DNA from: Solibacillus sp. R5-41
GTDB lineage: Bacteria; Bacillota; Bacilli; Bacillales_A; Planococcaceae
Assembly: GCF_002736105.1 (NCBI RefSeq)
Contig: NZ_CP024123.1
Location: 1,914,001-1,978,000, forward strand
Reading direction: 5' to 3'
Length of the DNA: 64,000 nt
Shown here one piece after another: positions 1 through 7,161 of the stretch. Position 1 is the first letter of the stretch. Every line of letters begins with the position of its first letter. Below the pieces are notes generated by a model. It ran no database searches and was not told the DNA's origin. It saw only the letters and a program-made list of their open reading frames with translations. The position numbers and the translations under genes were made by a program.

Positions 1-2
1 TA

Positions 3-617
3 CTCGCATCGGTAGCGCATGCAATTATGGTTGCTCACTATCCAGAATTATCATATGAACATTCATGGGACGATGATAACTATAGTATTGTCGATGATTC
101 GGGAGGGAGAGGAACTATTACTTTCAAAGATAATTATTTTGTTGGGGCATTTCGAGATGACAATTTCCTCAGAACTGATATTCCTACAGCAATAGATTTT
201 TTTACGGGTGCACCAAAGGATGTCATTGAGTTGGCTAAGAATGAAACCTTAGAATATCTCCTTGAAGAGGATGAAAATGGCACAATCTCGCCATCTATCA
301 CGACAGCAATTTGGGGTGATAATGATACTATTACTTCAATTGATAATATTGTTAAAATAGTCCAATGTGGTGGGTATTTATTAGAGAAACAGCTTATGGA
401 TAGTGACGTTGCAATTGAAGCTTGGCAAGATTATTATGAGATGACTTCTGAACAAGTAGAATTGTTAAAGTCCGTTTATGTGAAGAAAATAAATAATCCT
501 AATGGGGAAATCACTTTGAAAAAAAGTGAGATCAAACTAATTGGAACTGAAAGTATTGAAGGTTTGAGTGAAAGTGAGACTTCGTTTGAGGAAATTAGGG
601 TGTATTGGGAGAAGTAG
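3..617 (+). CDS. Hypothetical protein, candidate orphan immunity protein (5' partial)
   Basis: The frame is open to the left edge of the window, so the true start probably lies outside it; the first internal ATG is at position 27. The visible part is acidic, soluble, about 200 residues long, and has no signal peptide or membrane segment. I do not recognise a named family. Its acidic character, its place at the head of an array of toxin/immunity cassettes, and the tract just after its stop (GACTGCTACTAT), which resembles the 3' arm of the hairpins that follow both PoNi genes, make an immunity role plausible. That role is inference from context only. Confidence 0.6.
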   Translation, partial: LASVAHAIMVAHYPELSYEHSWDDDNYSIVDDSGGRGTITFKDNYFVGAFRDDNFLRTDIPTAIDFFTGAPKDVIELAKNETLEYLLEEDENGTISPSITTAIWGDNDTITSIDNIVKIVQCGGYLLEKQLMDSDVAIEAWQDYYEMTSEQVELLKSVYVKKINNPNGEITLKKSEIKLIGTESIEGLSESETSFEEIRVYWEK

Positions 618-882
618 ACTGCTACTATGGTTACCCAATGTTGAGTGAATCTAATATTCGATCAATAATACATGTAACTCCTGCATAAAGATGTCACTAA
701 TTCAATTGTAAGTATCTCGATGCTTGAATTTTATATTCTAAATAGGGCTATTTCGTTATACCAAACAGGTTAATTGTGGTCAGACACTATCATGATTGAT
801 CTTTTTTTGTTATTGGAAATTTTCCACAACTGTAAAATGAGCTGTCAGAATAGTGGGAATGGACGCACCATTAAGGAGTCTG
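618..882. other. Intergenic stretch, no gene seen
   Basis: AT-rich sequence between the first immunity-like gene and the toxin header. Both strands carry open frames here, but they have no ribosome site and no protein-like composition. I see no convincing promoter or RNA. Confidence 0.5.
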
Positions 883-1010
883 TTTCTATCTCGCCATCCA
901 CTGGAGACGATAATGATGACTTCGAACAAGACCTCGACGTTATGGGCATGATACCTTTCGCAGAGGGGCTTAATGGCGAAGAAAGGGAAGGACAAGGGAT
1001 TTTTAGATAA
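883..1010 (+). pseudogene. Conserved cassette header: 3' end fragment of an upstream gene overlapping the toxin start
   Basis: A frame reading SISPSTGDDNDDFEQ, then GMIP, then LNGEERE runs into the beginning of the toxin gene. A second copy at 3680-3812 reads ISPSTGDDDDDFEQ, then GMIP, then LNGEERE. Several differences between the two DNA copies are third-position changes in this frame (ACT/ACA, GGC/GGT, ATA/ATT, CCT/CCC), which suggests it was once coding. The likely explanation is the tail of a gene that normally precedes this toxin family and was carried along when the cassette was copied. No start codon or upstream body is present here. Confidence 0.35.
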
Positions 1011-1953
1011 GGCAGCTAGTTTCCTTGGCAGTATCCCAAGCGTCGCGAATGTAGCAAAAAAGGCGGTCAAGACCACAACGAAAAAAGCCAAAAAAGCAGC
1101 AAGTTCAGCCAAAAAGAAAGTCAAAAAGAAGGCAAAGAAGGCGAAGAAAAAGCTAGGCAAAGTTTATACAAAAGCTCGTAAAACCGCGAACAATCTGTCC
1201 AAAAGCAAAATAGTTAAACAGGTTAAGAAAGTGGCGAAGAAGAGTGTACTGGCAACGAAAAAAGCCGCTCAAAAGACGAAGAAAGCTGTCACAAAAGCCG
1301 CTCAGAAGACGAAGAAAGCTGTCAAAAAAGCCAGTCAGAAGGTAAAAGCAGCTGTTAAAGACACGAAAAAGGTTATGAAAAAAGTGGGAGGCAAAATTGC
1401 TTACACCTATACTTCCTTTAAAGAAGGAGGATATAAGGGAGTTGCCTCGGCAGTTTTGGACTTTGTTCCGGTAATCGGCAATATAAAAGCGGGAATTGAG
1501 ATTGCCACCGGAAAAGAAATGTTTACAAATCGCAAGCTAGAAAATTGGGAACGAGGCGTAGGATTTGCGGCTGTATTTGGCGGAGGTTTAGTTAAAGGAG
1601 CTGTACGTGGCGGTAAATTTGCATCTGGCATCGTCGCTGGCAGCAAGAATACAACAAAAAATACCGAACTGGCTAAAAAGCAGATAGAGAATAAGGGTAC
1701 GGGTAATGGTAGTAAAAAAACTAATGTGGCTGACTTTGATGCGAAAACAGCTACAAATAAACAAAAGGGGAATTTTGGAGAAATACAATCATTTGATAAC
1801 CTATTAAACAATAAAAGTTTAAAAGAAGCTGGGTATGACTTAAAACCAATAGGTAGGGGTGCACCATCAAGCATAAATGATAAAATAGTAAAAGGGATTG
1901 ACGGATTATATGAAAATAAAAATCCAGATTCCAATATTAAATATGTTAGATAG
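973..1953 (+). CDS. Polymorphic toxin, lysine-rich head with pre-toxin domain and truncated PoNe-type nuclease tip
   Basis: The start ATG follows an AGAGGGG ribosome site. Residues 1-30 are the head GKDKGFLDKAASFLGSIPSV, shared with the gene at 3768. Residues 30-150 are extremely lysine/alanine-rich, histone H1-like, and include a 33-bp tandem duplication at 1264-1329. Residues ~155-215 (VLDFVPVIGNIKAGIEIATG) look like a pre-toxin TG-type linker. The tip (NFGEI...GYDLKPIGRGAPSS...GIDGLYENK) matches the start of a PD-(D/E)xK nuclease of the PoNe group, consistent with the PoNi gene that follows. Compared with the copy near 6.87 kb, about 200 nt are missing after NIKY, removing the EAKF and QMSDNW segments. 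The old C-terminus survives out of frame to 2017 (ending GEIIGEWP). The protein is probably catalytically dead. Confidence 0.75.
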   Translation: MAKKGKDKGFLDKAASFLGSIPSVANVAKKAVKTTTKKAKKAASSAKKKVKKKAKKAKKKLGKVYTKARKTANNLSKSKIVKQVKKVAKKSVLATKKAAQKTKKAVTKAAQKTKKAVKKASQKVKAAVKDTKKVMKKVGGKIAYTYTSFKEGGYKGVASAVLDFVPVIGNIKAGIEIATGKEMFTNRKLENWERGVGFAAVFGGGLVKGAVRGGKFASGIVAGSKNTTKNTELAKKQIENKGTGNGSKKTNVADFDAKTATNKQKGNFGEIQSFDNLLNNKSLKEAGYDLKPIGRGAPSSINDKIVKGIDGLYENKNPDSNIKYVR

Positions 1954-2040
1954 TAATGGGAATGTAAAAACATTTAGGTTAAATACAAAGGGTGAAATAA
2001 TAGGAGAATGGCCTTAATTGGCAAGGAGGAATTAAATATT

Positions 2041-3267
2041 ATGAGGGATCGTCTGTGTATAGAAGGAGAATGTAGGGAAGGGATAGAATATAATAAAGAT
2101 TTTATTGAAGAAAATAAAGAGGATATCAAAGGCTTAGAAGAAGATGAAAGAAATGGTATTCAACGGTACCCTAAAGATAATAAAAGTATTATAGAAGCAA
2201 GTTATTTAAGGACATTTAAATATGAGATGGAGAATATTAGAGCAAAGTATTCTTTAGGGGATGACATTAGTACAATCGAAGAAGATTATCATAATGCCAT
2301 AGATGATTTAGAGAAGACAGGGACTGGGAAAGTTGGATATATATTTATGAATTGGACAATTTCCCTAGGTATTTTACTAGAAACAGATAAAAAGAATATA
2401 GAAAGATTAAGTAAGGTAGTTGAGAAAAAGGAAATAAATGATGCAGTAATTGATTTTTTACTATGTGCTAGTGACATCGGATATACAAAAATCATCAATG
2501 AATATTATAAAGAAAATCCATATGCAAAAACAAGGGAAATTATAGATCTTGCGCAAACCGATAAGAAAGAAGCATCTAAAAGATTACAAACGTATATGGA
2601 GAAAGAATGGTTTAAAGGTCATTATGATTACGAATGGAAGAATGCACATAAAGAACCTGGATATGTAGGATATTGGAGCTTTGAAACGGCTGCACTGGCA
2701 AAGATTCTTGAGCTGGATGATACAAGCCTAGTAAATAACAATCATTATCCATATGACTTGGCGCATTACAAGAATTCAATGAAATTCAAGCCAATTTCCC
2801 TAAGTGACTACGACAATGAACAAGAGATAGAGGAGCTTGACATCATAGAAGGAATTGAAAGGAATCCTGCATTGGAAAAGGTGATTCCACCAAGATGGCA
2901 CGCATTCGTTAATGAATTGATACAAGATTATAACGAGCTGGATAATCGTAGTTTTTATGAAAAATACAAAAAAACGATTGGGTTAGGGCAAATTTGGTTC
3001 TTATTAAAGGATTATGAAGAAGAAAATGAGGGGAAAAATCTTTTAGGAAGTTTAATTGTTTTTTCAATGGTTGAAAAAGGCAGCATATTGCAATTGGATT
3101 ATAAAGATGATTTGGAAGATTACGATTCAAATATAAAAAATTATTGGAATACAGAAACGAAATTGGTTCAATTTATATTAGATAATGATCAGAATTATTA
3201 TGCTTTGGTACCAAATGAGGTGGATATTAGCGCTATTTATGAAGTTCCCCTTCAAGATGTAAATTAA
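2041..3267 (+). CDS. PoNi-type immunity protein (DUF1910/DUF1911) with C-terminal extension
   Basis: Expected to neutralise the PoNe-type DNase toxin encoded just upstream. I chose the ATG at 2041 because AAGGAGGA lies just upstream and the resulting 408 residues match the length of the second copy at 7162. Residues ~1-130 correspond to the DUF1910-like half. Residues ~150-245 hold the DUF1911 signature with YWSFE at 211-215 and YPYDL at 236-240. Residues ~265-408 form an extra domain that, from memory, is longer than typical PoNi proteins. The gene is intact although its toxin has lost its active site. From about residue 69 on it is nearly identical to the copy at 7162, while the first ~65 residues have diverged. 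Confidence 0.85.
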   Translation: MRDRLCIEGECREGIEYNKDFIEENKEDIKGLEEDERNGIQRYPKDNKSIIEASYLRTFKYEMENIRAKYSLGDDISTIEEDYHNAIDDLEKTGTGKVGYIFMNWTISLGILLETDKKNIERLSKVVEKKEINDAVIDFLLCASDIGYTKIINEYYKENPYAKTREIIDLAQTDKKEASKRLQTYMEKEWFKGHYDYEWKNAHKEPGYVGYWSFETAALAKILELDDTSLVNNNHYPYDLAHYKNSMKFKPISLSDYDNEQEIEELDIIEGIERNPALEKVIPPRWHAFVNELIQDYNELDNRSFYEKYKKTIGLGQIWFLLKDYEEENEGKNLLGSLIVFSMVEKGSILQLDYKDDLEDYDSNIKNYWNTETKLVQFILDNDQNYYALVPNEVDISAIYEVPLQDVN

Positions 3268-3283
3268 ATGAATGAAAACATGG

Positions 3284-3319
3284 TGGTAGCTGGGTAATCT
3301 GACTGCCGCTATTTTTTTA
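3284..3319 (+). terminator. Probable terminator after first PoNi gene
   Basis: GGTAGCTGG and the downstream GACTGCC arm form an imperfect hairpin with G-U pairs, followed by a run of T at 3311-3318. The equivalent hairpin after the second PoNi gene pairs better. Confidence 0.55.
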
Positions 3320-3679
3320 GGGGCTTGGTATTATATCTAAGAGTGCGGATCACCTGATAGATGATGATTCCACCAAAATGTATAAGGGCGTTTAAGAAAA
3401 ATAGAAAGGGTAATAAAAATAACCTATTATTGATGAACTTGAAATTATATTCAAGCTCATTTTTATAGTTTAGACGTTACGCAGTGTTGAATAAACCATT
3501 TGTTAATAATAGAATAGTAATACCTCTCGAAAACCCTTTATATGGAAGGTGCAATTAATATTCGGTAAATTTCACCATAATTATCAATAAATTACTTTAT
3601 TTCAGGATAGTCAAAATCGAAAGTAATGGTCAAGAATAGACCTCAACTCGCCTTATGATGTCCAAATTTACCCATTCTC
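3320..3679. other. Intergenic stretch between cassettes
   Basis: About 360 bases of AT-rich sequence. A short frame near 3341-3393 reads SADHLIDDDSTKMYKGV before a stop and could be a decayed toxin tail, but it is too short to assign. Nothing else is supported. Confidence 0.35.
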
Positions 3680-3767
3680 ATTTCGCCATCCACAGGAGAC
3701 GATGATGATGACTTCGAACAAGGTATACATATGATAGGTATGATTCCCTTGCAGGAGGTGGTGCTTA
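3680..3767 (+). repeat. Second copy of the cassette header
   Basis: This stretch closely matches 883-972, upstream of the first toxin, and runs into the shared toxin head. It keeps the frame ISPSTGDDDDDFEQ...GMIP, which is closed upstream by a TGA. It marks the left boundary of a duplicated module. Confidence 0.6.
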
Positions 3768-4160
3768 ATGGCGAAGAAAGGGAAAGGCAAAGGATTTTTA
3801 GGCAAGGCAGTTAGTTTCCTCGGCAGTATCCCAAGTGTCGCGAATGTAGCAAAGAAAGCTGTCAAATCAACAGCGAAAAAAGCGGCCAAATCCACAATGA
3901 TTGAATCAAAAGCTTCAGACTCTGCGAATTTTACCTATTCTGATAAACAAAAGCTGGGTGGTGAGGATTACTTCTCGAAAATGCTTAATAGTAAAGACTC
4001 AAGATACTCCGATTTTAGAGAGAAATTCGATGAATTAAAAGAAGAAAATCCTAGATTGGAATTTAATTTTATTAGGGTAGAAACAGATATCAAAATTACG
4101 AAAACAGGATTTGGTGTAGAGGAATTAAAAGTAAAGGATTGGAATAAACAACTTGATTAA
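3768..4160 (+). CDS. Short toxin: shared head fused to a different C-terminal tip
   Basis: The start ATG lies behind a GCAGGAGG ribosome site. Residues 1-45 (GKGKGFLGKAVSFLGSIPSV, then AKKAVKSTAKKAAKST) are the same head as the gene at 973, but nearly all of the lysine-rich region and the pre-toxin domain are missing. After residue ~45 the sequence changes to an unrelated tip of about 85 residues (YSDKQKLGGEDYFSKML...GFGVEELKVKDWNKQLD) that I do not recognise. The layout suggests an internal deletion or recombination that joined the head straight to a toxin tip, or a tip captured by recombination at the head. The next gene starts 14 nt downstream and would be the matching immunity gene. Toxicity is unproven. 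Confidence 0.65.
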   Translation: MAKKGKGKGFLGKAVSFLGSIPSVANVAKKAVKSTAKKAAKSTMIESKASDSANFTYSDKQKLGGEDYFSKMLNSKDSRYSDFREKFDELKEENPRLEFNFIRVETDIKITKTGFGVEELKVKDWNKQLD

Positions 4161-4174
4161 TTGAGGTGAATATA

Positions 4175-5152
4175 TTGTTAAATCCCAAAAAACTGCAGTT
4201 ATCATATAAACGATATTGTAAAAATTTTGTTGATGGAATAAAGTTTGAGGATGTAGAAAAAAGGTATTTAAATAGCCAGAGTAAAATTACACATATAGTA
4301 GAATTGAATGATGTTGAAAAGGATCATATTCTTTTAATAAGATTAGGTTCAATAGAATCACATAATTTTTCTAAATGGAAGAGAGATGTACTTGTAAATC
4401 ATGAGAAAAAATCAGATGAATTAAAAAAAATTATGATGGTTATTTTCCATCAGTGCATGGCACAAAGTCTTTATAAAAGTAGATATCCTAAAATGTTTGT
4501 CGAATACACTTTTAGAGACGCAATTATGACCTTGATTCATTTCACAATGTTTGGATGGGAAAAGGAAGAGGATATATTATTTAATTTTATTGTAGATCAT
4601 TTTGATAGCCGTTGGATGAATGCAAATGATTTGAACAAACATACGTGGTTTTTATTAGAGCTTTATTTGCAGTTCCGGAATAAAACCATTTTTGGAACAA
4701 ATCAAAATCTTCATAAAGCTGTGAAAGAACAATTTAAAAAAATGGATTTAGAATATGGCTTAATACCGGAAGAATTAAACGTTTATACTGAAGTATTAAA
4801 ACACTGGGAAACACCTCAGCTAGATGAAATCAAAACTTTAATTGATAAAATGTCTGTGTTTCATTCGATTTTAGCCTCAGAGCTAGGAGAGTCTATTGAA
4901 TTTGGGGACTTTGGATACGGATTTTACCCCTATGAAATTTTATTTTTACTTTTCGTAAGGAAAAAACGCAGATTACCTATTCCAGAAGAATTTGATGATT
5001 TCTTAATGAATACACCTGAAGCAAAAATGATAATTAGTGATCCCGAACCATACCCAGAATGGGATCCTCTCTTAAAACTTATAGATGGTTTTTATCGGAA
5101 GAATTATCCGGATTATATTCCGAATCGATATGGCGAACTTTTTCAAAACTAA
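4175..5152 (+). CDS. Hypothetical protein, candidate immunity partner of the tip at 3768-4160
   Basis: I prefer the TTG at 4175 (MLNPKKLQLSYK) because GAGGTG sits 6 nt upstream; an in-frame GTG at 4166 lies inside that ribosome site. The product is about 325 residues, soluble and probably mostly helical, with aromatic-rich stretches (FTMFGWEKEEDILFNFIVDHF is part of a longer helical segment) and a C-terminal run YPYEILFLLFVRKKRRLPIP. I do not recognise the family. It sits directly behind a toxin-tip gene, the standard position for an immunity gene. The gene is intact. Function is inferred from position only. Confidence 0.7.
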   Translation: MLNPKKLQLSYKRYCKNFVDGIKFEDVEKRYLNSQSKITHIVELNDVEKDHILLIRLGSIESHNFSKWKRDVLVNHEKKSDELKKIMMVIFHQCMAQSLYKSRYPKMFVEYTFRDAIMTLIHFTMFGWEKEEDILFNFIVDHFDSRWMNANDLNKHTWFLLELYLQFRNKTIFGTNQNLHKAVKEQFKKMDLEYGLIPEELNVYTEVLKHWETPQLDEIKTLIDKMSVFHSILASELGESIEFGDFGYGFYPYEILFLLFVRKKRRLPIPEEFDDFLMNTPEAKMIISDPEPYPEWDPLLKLIDGFYRKNYPDYIPNRYGELFQN

Positions 5153-5179
5153 AATAGCCTTTTATGGGAGGGAAACAAA

Positions 5180-5551
5180 ATGCAATTTCAAGAAATCGTA
5201 TCTATCATTTTTGACAAGACGGATCATTTGGAGAATGCTCTAGATGACTTAGACAAAAAAATAGACTTTCATGAATGGATATTAGAATATGGGATGTCAA
5301 CTAAGAGGTTCCTCTATCTTGATTATAAGGGGGAAGAGGACTATGAGATAGTGAATTACATCTTAGATTACGAATTCAACCATGGTATTGAACTTGCCTC
5401 ACAAGAAGAACTTGAGCAGCTTGGTGAATTTGAATATGAGTTCTTACCCGACAAGATTAGAGAGGTAAACGAAATTATTTCATCAAAAGGATATGGTTTA
5501 TTTTCTTATCCGCGAGAGGTTAACTTATTACTGCTACCTATAAACATATAA
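5180..5551 (+). CDS. Hypothetical small acidic protein, possible immunity protein
   Basis: The ATG is preceded by GGGAGGG with good spacing. The 123-residue product is acidic (many D/E, for example YKGEEDYEIVNYILDYEFNH) and has no signal peptide or membrane segment. I recognise no family. It lies 27 nt after the preceding candidate immunity gene and just before a strong terminator, so it is probably the last gene of this cassette. Small acidic cytoplasmic proteins are typical of immunity genes, but nothing in the sequence identifies a target. Confidence 0.65.
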   Translation: MQFQEIVSIIFDKTDHLENALDDLDKKIDFHEWILEYGMSTKRFLYLDYKGEEDYEIVNYILDYEFNHGIELASQEELEQLGEFEYEFLPDKIREVNEIISSKGYGLFSYPREVNLLLLPINI

Positions 5552-5597
5552 ACTTAAAGCACTTGATTTTCGATTAAAAGTAACAAGTGCTTTTTAT
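5552..5597 (+). terminator. Rho-independent terminator, duplicated at 10.1 kb
   Basis: AGCACTTG (5558-5565) pairs with CAAGTGCT (5584-5591) and a T run follows. The left flank and arm (AACTTAAAGCACTTGATT) are identical to the terminator after the endonuclease V gene at 10.1 kb. Confidence 0.85.
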
Positions 5598-5615
5598 TAT
5601 AAGACTACAAAATAG

Positions 5616-5687
5616 GAAGTTAAAAATTATATGATTGAGTTAGATAAGAAATATGGTGAGAATTTTAATCCACCAATTAAGGGGTGA
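5616..5687 (+). pseudogene. Fragment resembling a toxin C-terminus
   Basis: A short frame bounded upstream by TAG reads EVKNYMIELDKKYGEN, then FNPPIKG and a stop. It sits 25 nt before an immunity-like gene, where the end of a toxin tip is expected. It is too short for family assignment and is reported as a likely decayed toxin tail. Confidence 0.3.
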
Positions 5688-5712
5688 GAAGTTTATAGAA
5701 AGGATGTAACAA

Positions 5713-6187
5713 ATGAAACTATTTTTTATTGAACCAGAAGTTGCTGGTGGTCATGGTGAACAGACTGTTTACAGAACTGAAGAGGATATTGTAAAAGAGG
5801 ATATCAGAAAAGGTGAAATTTTTACACTATGAGTTTGAAGGATGGCTTGGAGATGACCTTTTAGAGTCAACACCAGCTTTCATAGTGTCAAGTTTACTAG
5901 AAACAGAATTACAGAAAAGTGATATTAAAGATTACAAATTAGAACCATGTTTAATTACAACATCTGATGTATTTAAAGAAATGTATCCAAATAAAGAAAT
6001 CCCTCCATTTAGCAGATTTATTCCACTTGGTAAAATTGAGGTAGAAGGAGAGCATTTCACAAATTGGTCAGGGCATCATTTCTGTTTATCATCCAAAGGC
6101 GAGTTAGTTGTAACTAAAGAAGCATTGGAGTTTTTAAAAACCGTTTCGTTAGATAATTATTATATTACTTCTTTAACACAAGCGTAA
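5713..6187 (+). pseudogene. Frameshifted immunity-like gene
   Basis: The gene starts at ATG 5713 behind AAAGGATG and reads MKLFFIEPEVAGGHGEQTVY through RKGEI, then shifts frame at the run of T near 5818-5823. Removing one T joins it to LHYEFEGWLGDDLLES and on to the end at 6187, about 158 residues in total. I recall the joined order (FFIEPEVAGG...LHYEFEGWLGDDL) from a family of immunity-like proteins found beside polymorphic toxins in several phyla, but I cannot name the family. The remaining frame alone could start from GTG at 5813. It is either a true frameshift or a homopolymer sequencing error. Confidence 0.65.
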
Positions 6188-6238
6188 TTATTAGAACCTT
6201 AGAGAAAATAAGACATTCTCTAAGGTTCTAATAATTTT
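6186..6238 (+). terminator. Strong terminator, 20-bp perfect stem
   Basis: 6186-6205 and 6217-6236 are perfect inverted repeats with an 11-nt loop, overlapping the stop codon of the preceding gene. The T run is short. Confidence 0.75.
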
Positions 6239-6499
6239 GGATAATGGGGTGTCGAATAAATCCCTTTTTACTTTGATAAGTAAGATAACTCATATGAAAT
6301 CTATAGGACATTTTAAGGATTTTACAGTACGTACAATCAATAATAAATTTTATACCCTAAATAATACTTTACTTTCTTTAAATAATCACAATATTAACAA
6401 GTAACACTTTGCATACTGTTTCTATCGTTGACAGATAAACCCTGTCCGTATTGTCTGAACAAAGATGACTGATTGTATTAGGACGTAATCTGGTCATTT

Positions 6500-7138
6500 T
6501 TGCGAAGGCGAAGGAAAAGCTCGGCAAAGTGTATACAAAAGCTCGCAAGACCGCGAACAATCTGTCCAAAAGCAAAATAGTCAAACAGGTTAAGCAAGTG
6601 GCGAAGAAGGGTGTACTTGCAACGAAGAAAGCCGCTCAAAAGACGAAGAAAGCTGTCAAAAAAGCCAGTCAGAATGTAAAAGCAGCTGTTAAAGACACGA
6701 AAAAGGTTATGACAAAAGTGGCGCGGAAAGTTGCCATCACTTACAATGCCTTTAAAGAAGGCGGTTATAAAGAAACACTTTACCACCACGTACAGCTCCT
6801 TTGACTAAACCTCCGCCAAATACAGTCGATTATATGAAAATAAAAATCCAGATTCCAATATCAAATATGCTATTGATGAAGCTAAGTTTGGCAGTTCACA
6901 ATTAAGTAAGACGCCTAACGATGGACCGCAAATGTCAGATAATTGGTTGAAAGGTACGAAATCTAAAAAAAGCCGGATATTAAAAGTTGTTAATGGAGAT
7001 GAATAATTAGCGGGAATAATCAAGAGAGCATTAAATAAAGATCAAGTAGAAAGAGTACTATCAAAGGTTGATAGTAGTGGAAATGCAAAAACATTTAGGC
7101 TAGATTCGGATGGTGACATAATAGGAGAATGGCCTTAA
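6500..7138 (+). pseudogene. Degraded second copy of the PoNe-type toxin
   Basis: This is homologous to 1141-2017. The 5' head is missing. The lysine-rich segment (YTKARKTANNLSKSKIVKQV) is present, followed by FKEGGYK, and then the pre-toxin domain is deleted. At 6779-6825 there is a short inverted piece of that deleted domain (reverse complement of about 1571-1617). The nuclease tip resumes near 6830 with RLYENKNPDSNIKYAIDEAK and continues through FGSSQLSKTPNDGPQMSDNW. It is interrupted in frame by TAA after NGDE (7003-7005), then continues with LAGIIKRALNKDQVERVLSK to GEWP. This copy preserves the EAK and QMSDNW elements of the nuclease that the first copy lacks. It cannot make an active toxin as it stands. 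Confidence 0.85.
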
Positions 7139-7161
7139 TTTAGAGGGAGGAATATCATATA

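Noticed and set aside
774-1010. Full 78-codon plus-strand ORF as a gene
   Set aside because: Only its last third is shared with the second header; the first part has no ribosome site or protein-like sequence, so only the conserved tail is listed.
1264-1329. CRISPR-like tandem repeat
   Set aside because: Two adjoining 33-bp copies inside a coding lysine-rich region, without spacers.
1407-1973. 188-codon minus-strand ORF opposite the toxin
   Set aside because: It is antisense to a frame whose codon pattern is well supported and has no ribosome site.
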